DNA from: Immersiella caudata
Lineage: Eukaryota > Ascomycota > Sordariomycetes > Sordariales > Lasiosphaeriaceae
NCBI GenBank assembly: GCA_030512335.1
Contig: JAULSU010000003.1
Coordinates: 1,426,001 to 1,490,000 of the forward strand
Direction of reading: 5' to 3'
DNA: 64,000 nucleotides
Below the pieces are notes generated by a model. The model was not told the origin of the DNA. It was given only the letters and a program-made list of their open reading frames with translations, and did not search any database. The position numbers were made by a program, and so were the translations under genes. This document shows positions 56,201 through 64,000 of this stretch, in pieces. Position 1 is the stretch's first letter. Each line of letters begins with the position of its first letter.

Positions 56201-59200
56201 CGCGGCCCTGTGCTGCGCTGAACTGCAGAAGAAAAATTGCCCCAATCCCGAGTGGACGGGCTGTGCCGGCTGCTGGGGAGGTGTGTTGTTTGGGCGTGTT
56301 CCGCGCTGGCTGCTGCGGTGTCAAGCATCCTGGTAGGGCCATCCCGCAACGCAGGGGGGCATCCCTGACAGCCAAAAGCCGGCCAGGCCCTCCCAGTTAA
56401 CCAGCACTTCCAGATTGTGTGTGTCCCCTTCTTGGCGAGTTATCCGGGCGGTGAGTGCTCCACAAGCCTTTTCTCTCCCGTTTGGGGCCAAACCTCGGTC
56501 AGGTCCGTCGAATTGCCTTTTCCAGGGAATTGTCGCGAATGCGACCCCCTGCCCGAACCAAATCCACCCCCCTACTGTTTTCGGGATGTGGAGGAGCTGG
56601 GCTTTGACAGACAACTGGTTGATCTGATGCGGGGTGCGAAACGTGATTTCAGGGGACGAGTTCCCGTCGAACGTTGCATGTGTTCCGCGACCTTGGACTT
56701 CTTCCCATCGTATTGACACTGAGGTTTCGGAATAGCCTCAACCTGCCTCCCCCAGCTTCCGGCTAGCGCAAAGTTTGGTGGCGTTTTCGGCGCCACGCCA
56801 CCGAGCAAACAAGGCTGCCTGTCTGCTTCGTCTGTGTCAGGTTCTGAAGGGAATGATGCGGTGTGGTGAGCGACAGCCCTGGGGCGCTTCCGGGAGGAAT
56901 TAGGCTTTCCATTGCGCGCAGCCCACGAGTATGTATGTCACCGAGGGAGGAAATTGAGAAGCCTTGGCCCTGCCCCATCGCGCGCCCGTCGTGCCACTTG
57001 ACACCAACAGGCTCAAGCCAACCGTTCTCTCGCCCCGGGGTGCAGGACTTGGAGAGCCGGCTTCTCGTGTTCGTGATCCCAGTATGCGCCTGCCATGTGC
57101 GTACAGCATGGCACTTAATCTGAAGGGTTCGCTTTACTGGCCAGACGATAAACGCCATCGTCAGGAAGCATCCGCCAAAACGAGATCAGAATACGAATCA
57201 GAACGCTGCTGGGACCCAGCTTGGCATCCACGTTGCTGCAACTCTCCAGATTTTGTGTAGCAAAAGCTGCACGTGGTGCAGGAGCTGAGCACGTCAACGA
57301 GTGAGAATGCAAACAGCTGGGGAGAGGGCGCGGACCGAACGAGCTCCTGGATATGAACGATGGGAGCTTGGGCCTTCGACTTGCTCAACGAGTCCTGCAG
57401 CAACAATGCGAACCATTCTCTTGACCTGTGGTCCGGGCGACAACTTTGATGAACACGGAGAGATGCTCGGTCTATAACGCTGGGTTGGCGCATCCGCGCA
57501 AACCACAAGACGGCCCAGGAGAGAGCACTTGCGCTCCCCTCAGTCTCAGTCAAGACGCTTGTAGGTGCTGCACAGTGCAGTCCTACGGACCAGTCCTGGA
57601 AGATGCGAAATGAACCATTTAGAAGGGGCGCGCGAGGGCGGATCTGCAAGACCCTTTTCGGACTGTTCGGCAACAAGTGCATCTGCTGGCCATGTGCGGC
57701 GATGCCGATGATCTTGCAGCATGTAAGTGCCAGCACGTACGGCCGATTGTTGTGGATATTTCGCCTAGTGCTAGATCTCTGGGCGTTCGAGCATGAGCGT
57801 TGGCGAGATCCAATTGCCAGACCCGAGTGCACTTATCCCTTTGGGATACTGTGGTCGGCTCGGCTGTGTCACTGACTTACACGCCCCCGCGTTCCCACAG
57901 ATCGTGACATGTGGCTGTTTAGAAGGCATCAAATCGCTCGTTTGAGTGCCGGTGAAGGTGTCGGACCGCGCTTCTTGTCGACGGGACACTTTATCTTCTG
58001 ACACGAGCTCGTTTGTCGCCATCCGGCTCGCCTCGAAAAGGGCCGGACGGCGTGAATGCCAGGCTTCGGGGTCTGCGGGACAGGGATCCCTCTTGTTGTG
58101 TAACAGAGCTGGATGTCACAGCGTTGCGTAGTGTACCAGTGGACAAAGGCTCGACATGGAAGACCGAAGTATTGGCACAGGGACTGATTGGCCTGGGTGC
58201 AATGTGTCGACTCTCGTGTTCCAGATTCTCTCACCGCCTGCCAGCGAGACATGATGAGGGCAGCATCTCGATCAGCTGCTGCGCGGGGCAGTGGCACAAA
58301 GGCTAGCGACAACGAGTGGTGGCCCCAAAATGTGTCCAGGCGAGCGGTCTGACAACGGGTTGGTGTGCCTGTGATACCTGTCGCAATCCCAGCAGTGATT
58401 ACACAGATCTCCGAGTTACTCTTTGCGGAAGTCTTCCAGGGCGCACCCAGAAGCTTGATGATTTGCGTGCGTGCGGCGGCGGCGGCAGCGAGGGGGAGCA
58501 AACGATGATGTGTCCCAACCTGGGTGACCAGCCCAATGTTTCAGCTTATGATTGCCCTGCTGCGCCTAGAGGATAAACCTAATCCGCGTGTCGTTGTAGG
58601 GAAGCATGTGCGCGGGCGACGGCGGCTTCGGCATCCGATATGGCGAATGGATGAGTGCGGCAGCGGAGGGTGGTGGGCGGCTGATTGATAGGGATAGCTC
58701 CGCATGAACGTCGGCAGGTTGTGTGTGTCGTGGTGGCGGCAACGGCGCGGGCACTAGGCCCTCAGTGCCGGTGACCAGGGTCAGTACGATAGCTTGCGGA
58801 ATCCCGATACTACCGGGGCTCGCTAGGAGGATTTGCGGTTTTTGGGGTGTGGCGGGGCATTGGTGCAAGGGAGGATGCGGATGATGTTGAGGCGAAGTGA
58901 GGCGAAGTGAGGCGACCGAGAAACAGCAAACTTTGGCTATGGAAAAGGTTGAGGTGCTCGATTCGCAAAAACACTGTTGTCCAGGTCGTCGGGAGCTGGG
59001 GCCCCAGACGTGATGACGAGAGCACCGTCATTGGCCGTGAAAAACGCCGACGGAACTGCCCTGTGGGAGCTATTGTAGCTAGCGCGTTGCAACGGTGCGG
59101 TAGCGAGGCGTAGAGCCTGAGTATCTAGGGAGTACGTACACGGATTATTAATTATTAAGGTTTGTTGCTCTCTGGGGAGGAAGGAGGCGCAGAGCATCGA

Positions 59201-61150
59201 GAGCTAACAAGCCGTCAGCACTTGCTTGCACATCCCCGAACTCCAACTTCCGGCTCTCCAGAGACGGCGTGGAGCAGACGACATGGCCTGACCTCCGGAC
59301 CTGATTCCGGGGCCTGTGCCTGGATGGTTGCCCGTCGGTCTCTTGACTACTTTCAGATGTCAGATCTCTGTGGGCCAATCGCAACAAGCAACGCCACCGA
59401 TGCAAGTCCAGTGCCCTCAACTCAACTCCTGTGTTCGACAACAAAGGCTCTATCCCGCTGCTGCGAAGCTTGATCAGCGGTTTGCGGATGGCTTCGGTCG
59501 CCTGCCAGGTTATAGCTATCGACGCGCTGTGGTTCTGAATACACCCACTGCAAAACAATCCCTTTGGCCGTGTAATGAGTACACTATTGGCTCGGCGCCA
59601 AGTGTGTCTCTTGGCAAACTCCAGCCCTCGGATTTCTAACCTTCAGCTGTTAGTGAAGAAATCCTGCCAAGCGCACATGGATCAGAAATTCCCTTAATAG
59701 GTATAGTGTCCTCGCTACACGGCCAAAGGGATGCGTGATGCACAAGCAGGGACAAAGCCATCCCGACAGATTGGGTTCGCAGCGGGCACTTGACTTGCAC
59801 CGCTGGGGGGAAGGGGCTGATCGGCGCGGTTGGCTCGCTTGGTGACTGGGAGCTGGCATTGTGAGCCGCGGAAGATCTGGACTGGATACTATGTACCTAA
59901 GCGCAGCCTGTCATCAACGGAGGAGCACCTGAGGCACCCCGGAGGCACCCAGCACCGTGGAAAACACAAACAACGGCTACGTACACCGTATCCGTATCTC
60001 GTCCAGCCACATCTTTGCGCGCCGGCTCTCTTCCATGTTGTGGACGGTGTGTCTAACATGCCGCTCTGCCACCAACGTGCCGACATAGGTTGATACCTAC
60101 CACCAGGGCGAGATGGGACGGAGCATGAATGCTGTTATTCCTGGAATTCCTGGGGATCTCGGATTGCCTGGTATCACCAAATTTTGTGCGCTCACGGGCA
60201 GCTCGCACAGTAAGAGGCGGTCACAAGACACCCCGCCTGCCCCCCTTACCCCATATCATGTAGTTGGGCGGACAGCTGGAGCCGGGACGCCCGCCCATCG
60301 GCCCCGAGATTCGGCGGAGGTGCGTGCACACACTTCAGATGCCAGCCGGGAGCCTCCCAGCGAACGGCTCGGCACTGTCCGCGTGGTGATTGCACGACAT
60401 AGAGGTCCTGGCCGAGGCTGACGTAACCGGTCCATCCAATCCGAGCAGGTAGGTGGGTGCGAACAGTCAGACACAAACGGATTGTCGGTGAGGACTTTTG
60501 CTCCTTTTTCCAAAATTCCCATGCCCAGGTTGCCTGGCCAGGACAAATGGCATGGAATTGCGAGAGCCGCGTGCAGAAACACATCGGAAATTTGGCAGCA
60601 ACCACTGAGCTGGCCGTGACGGGCCCGCGCAGCAGTCGGCATGCAGAGGTGGCTCTCTAGCGCGCTGTAGGCTGCCCACGGTTGGCTGTGGCGCTCCTTC
60701 CAGGCCTGTGGAAAGACGCCCTCGAGAGCGCCTCTGGGAACGCCAAACGACCCAACTGGAAGGAAGGGCCCCGATGGTTTTCGGGCCCCACTCCGAGGTC
60801 GTGGCTTCCAAAAAGCAATGAAAGGCAAGCAAACTGTTTGGCAGCAGGAGCAGCTGTCGTGGTGTGCGATCTGCAAGTCGTCTTCTTTCGGCCTCGTACC
60901 GACGTTTGGGATGGCATTTGAAAGAATCGTGGATCGGAGTCATCACCCGACGTCAGCGATGGCAGTCGACGATTCAGATCCAGACGGCCCCTGGAGCTGA
61001 ATTGCTTGCCCTGCCACACCATCATCACGCACACAACGACTGCGTGCTGCAAGCTGCACACACAGTCACTGCTCTGCTAGCCTGGATTACTCAGGTCGCC
61101 AACCCAACCCACGCCAGCAAGTCGTCGAGTTTAGAGAACGCGAGGGTGCG
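53201..61150. other. Gene desert, middle part
   Basis: No frame shows family motifs or consistent splice joins. A C15 run lies at 53214-53228. At 58892-58913 a 10-bp unit (aggcgaagtg) occurs twice in tandem. The longest frame, 57161-57832 minus, has Cys/Arg/Ser-rich composition and is not believed. Confidence 0.5.
53214..53228 (+). repeat. Homopolymer C15
   Basis: This is an uninterrupted run of 15 cytosines in the gene-free region. Confidence 0.95.
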
Positions 61151-61160
61151 ATATACGCCT

Positions 61161-61212
61161 TCTTTTCTTTTCTTTTCTTCTTTTCTTTTTTTTTTTTTTT
61201 TTTTTTTTTTTT
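61161..61212 (+). repeat. (TTTTC)n followed by T27
   Basis: TTTTC-type units at 61161-61185 run into 27 consecutive T at 61186-61212. It is a simple repeat. The run length is uncertain because of sequencing slippage. A reverse-strand poly(A) origin from a retroposed RNA was considered, but no upstream element is recognised. Confidence 0.9.
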
Positions 61213-62687
61213 GGCTTGGCTCACTCACAAAACGGGCCATGCTGATCTGCGAACCTACGCTGCTGCTCTATTCCCGTCCCCGGCACGGCGTCTGCGAGCG
61301 CATACCATCGACACGGACGTCGGTGGATTCGGAAGCAAAACTTTGGCTTCGTCGAGTTCGGAGACACGCTCAGGCTTTTGATACTAACCCCTTGGGAATG
61401 CTGGAGGCATGGGCAACGGGAACTAGGTTTCCCGACTGAATCAACTAGAGCAGGAACGGCTCGAGTTTCGGCGGGTGCCAAACGCTTGCTCGGTCCCACG
61501 GATAGCCAGGCACAAGTAGGGCATAACAAAACACATAGATGTACGACGACTGCGGCTCTCAGACTGTCGCTCCAGCTCGAGCTCAAATCCGGCAAGCGGC
61601 CCAACGAGAGATCCAGCTCCAGGAACCTGGGGACGACGGCGCCGCGAACGGGCTCGTTGCCTGCAACAGTGTTGAACCGTCACAATAACATGCCTCAAAC
61701 TTGCTACTACGTACATGACTGCTGAGAGAGCGACTCTTACCGCAGGCTTGGCATGTCCTTGTCCCGCCCGACGAGTCGCCGGCGCCCGCTCGTCGATTCT
61801 TGACCGGTGTTGTGTTCCTGGTCGCGGGTCTGCTGGCTCTGGTCTGCTTTCTCTGTGACTGATCCGTACGTCGGCCATGTGCATTTTTCTTGCGCTTCGA
61901 GGATCCCAGCTGTGAGCAGTGGACACCCCGGCATCCCGGCATCCTAAAAGCACAATCCCGACACCCTGGGCGCTGGCGCTGGAGGGGTTAGAGGGGCTGC
62001 GGGAACGACGAGGCTGTTCGCCGCTGGCGGCCCCGGCTCTGCCCCCACCCGCGCGACCTGAGGTGTGAGCAGTGTGAGAGACAGCAGCGACAGTCTGGAG
62101 TTTGCGCAGCTGGCATTCCTATGGTAGCAGCGAGAACAGCAGCCGCCACGGAAATGGTGTCTTGGATGCCGCCGCCGCGCTACCTCCCCGTTCCGCATGT
62201 TGCCGTCGGTCACGGGCTTGTGGCCACAACAAGTAAGAAGGCGCCTGGTGCTGATGCTGCTACGGAGTGCAGAGCGCGTTGGGATTGCATGGTATGGCAG
62301 CCAGCCGCCTTGAAAATGATGAGCAGCGCCGCGCAGCGTCACCTTCGGGTATGCTCGCTACGCTCGCCAGCGTGGTGCTGGGCCAGGGCAGCAGAGCAAC
62401 GCACCAGGATGGACAATGACCTCGCGCGCTCGCGATGAACTCACAGACAGCAAGAGCCACACTCACAGGCTTGGGGATGTGCCCCTGTAGCAGTGCGCTG
62501 CACGGTGTATGCACGGCTGAGCGATGGGGGTGTCTGCAGTGGTCTGCAGATGCGATGGGAGGGATCTCCCTGTCACGAATCTTCGCGCCCATCGGGCAAT
62601 TTTATCTAGCTTCGCAACCGTCGAGAGCCAGGGCCCCTGTCCATGGGCCGTCTTGCCCACACGGGGCCGCGTTCCCACACGCCCACC

Positions 62688-62745
62688 AGCAACAGCGAGC
62701 AGCAGCGAGCAGCAGCAGCACCAGCCAGCAGCGGCCAGCAGTGCT
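62688..62745 (+). repeat. CAG-rich simple repeat
   Basis: Imperfect units of CAG, CAGCGAG and CAGC cover this stretch. It lies outside any supported gene. Confidence 0.8.
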
Positions 62746-64000
62746 GGCTCCGTCACTCGCAGTCCTCGGCATAACCCCCGTCATGCTGTGCATGCGTCTG
62801 TTTTGACAACGCTATCCTTGCCCCGGGCAGCAGAGCAGTGAGCCCGTCCGCCCGCCCGCAGCCCCATCCGCCGCCGCCCTCCCTCTCTTTTTTACTGCAC
62901 CAGTGAAGTGCACCACTTCCCCCATAGTTACTATGTAAGTATACTCTGGAGGCAACGCCACCGGTGGTCAACGCAGCGCCGTGAAGCCCTCTGCAGACGG
63001 GATGAGAGAGAAGGGGGGTGGTGGGAGAAGGAGACTTGAGGCGAATGCAGTCCCTCCTCCGAGCACGACTGCTGCTGTTGCGGTGCGCTGCCCCATGCCC
63101 GGTTGTGGCCCATCCGGTACCTCGACCCCCAGGCGATGACGAGTCTACAGGCCAGGTACTCACTCGCCCAGCGTACCCCCCTCCCCTGTCCTGGTTCCTC
63201 CATAACTCCTTGCAGTACAAGGAGCAGTGGAGGAGGCGACCGCTTTTCGACGTCTTCGATGTTATCCTCTCACCCCCTGTCTCCCGGTGTCTGGACTCCT
63301 CCTTCTGGCTTAGCCGTCCCCAGCCTTTCTCCTGCTCCCCAAAGCCAAATCTCTAATATAATTCCTTTGAGCCTCCTTAGCTGCGTCTCTCCCCTCCTCG
63401 AACCGCACCTATGGGTCAGAGTGTGGGTTTGACCTCTTTGCGTGTCTGAATAGCTTGGTTTGTTCCATTCTTGGGAGAGCCGGCTCGAATTTTGACTTGC
63501 CGCCGTTACGACTTCCTTCTCAACACTTGTCTAGCACTCTTTTTTGAGTACGACATCTGTGCGTCAACCCGTTAGATCCGTTGTCGACATCATCGACCAG
63601 AAGTCACCGTACCTGGCCGTTCTACAAAAAGACCGCCAACGGCCTCGCCACCTCGTTATTGTTTTTTTTGGAGTACATGACCACCACAACATTCTGTCTC
63701 TTTCACCTAGCCTCAAGGCTTCATCGTTCCTGGCTCCTTTCACCGACATCAGCACTGCTGCCAACACTTTGACACATTCACACACATATATACCGCGCCT
63801 CGATAGTCGATCGTTTCGAGCTCTTCTTCTCAACCCATCAACGCATTCAGTCATCGGACTGGGACATCGCCCCGCACCCACTGTACGCAGGACCTTGGCC
63901 TTTTCAGCATTGTCTTCTCTTGGACCTCGACACACGTGGTACTTTGCAAAAGGTACTAATTCATTCATCCCTGGCTTCCTTGATTCGAACCAAGCCTGCG

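Larger units (their letters stand above)
61151..64000. other. Gene desert, right part; probable start of a leader of an off-window gene
   Basis: A (TTTTC)n stretch leads into T27 at 61161-61212. At 62688-62745 there is a CAG/CAGCGA-type simple repeat. From about 63,250 to the end the plus strand is pyrimidine-rich with many CTTC, CATC and CACACA stretches and no long frame, as in 5' leaders of ascomycete regulatory genes, so a start codon may lie just right of the window. Confidence 0.4.

Noticed and set aside
57161..57832. 223-codon minus-strand frame
   Set aside because: Composition is biased, no domain is recognisable and no splice context is consistent.
63970..64000. Reverse-strand GGTTCGAATC resembling a tRNA T-loop
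   Set aside because: The T-stem pairs only four bases, the rest of the tRNA would lie outside or does not fold, and no A box is seen.

Overview
This window is eukaryotic nuclear DNA from a filamentous ascomycete (Pezizomycotina, most likely Sordariomycetes). Genes lie on both strands without operons. They carry short introns of about 50-160 nt with GTRNGT donors and YAG acceptors. The proteins are recognisably fungal: a LAMMER kinase, Stm1, sideroflexin, Mediator subunit 10, a DUF4045/gelsolin-like protein and Arl2. The genus cannot be read from the sequence. All splice models were built by eye from frame continuity, splice consensus and remembered family similarity. No database search was run.

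Layout. 0-6 kb holds the 3' end of a long-form tRNase Z, an uncharacterised single-exon gene on the minus strand, and a six-exon LAMMER/CLK kinase (minus). 6-11.5 kb is mostly non-coding, with one possible small spliced gene near 9.6-10.0 kb. 11.5-22.2 kb holds sideroflexin (minus), diverging from an MFS transporter (plus), then a short ORF ending in a possible CaaX box, a six-exon Stm1 gene (minus) and a bZIP transcription factor (minus). 22.2-28.5 kb has no supported gene. 28.5-48.2 kb is the densest part: a KEN-box disordered nuclear-type protein, a LIM-like zinc-binding protein, MED10, a 1,495-residue DUF4045/gelsolin-like protein (minus), Arl2 (minus), a GNAT-domain protein, and a five-exon gene that joins a caspase-like domain to a rhodanese-like domain. 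48.2-64 kb is a gene desert whose right end looks like the 5' leader of a gene starting beyond the window.

The genes do not form an obvious pathway or biosynthetic cluster. Most are core housekeeping or regulatory genes: tRNA 3' processing, Mediator, ribosome preservation, mitochondrial carrier, tubulin-cofactor GTPase and actin-type cytoskeleton. The least understood items are the caspase-like/rhodanese fusion, the KEN-box protein, the two minus-strand genes with no recognised family, and the three long gene-free stretches.
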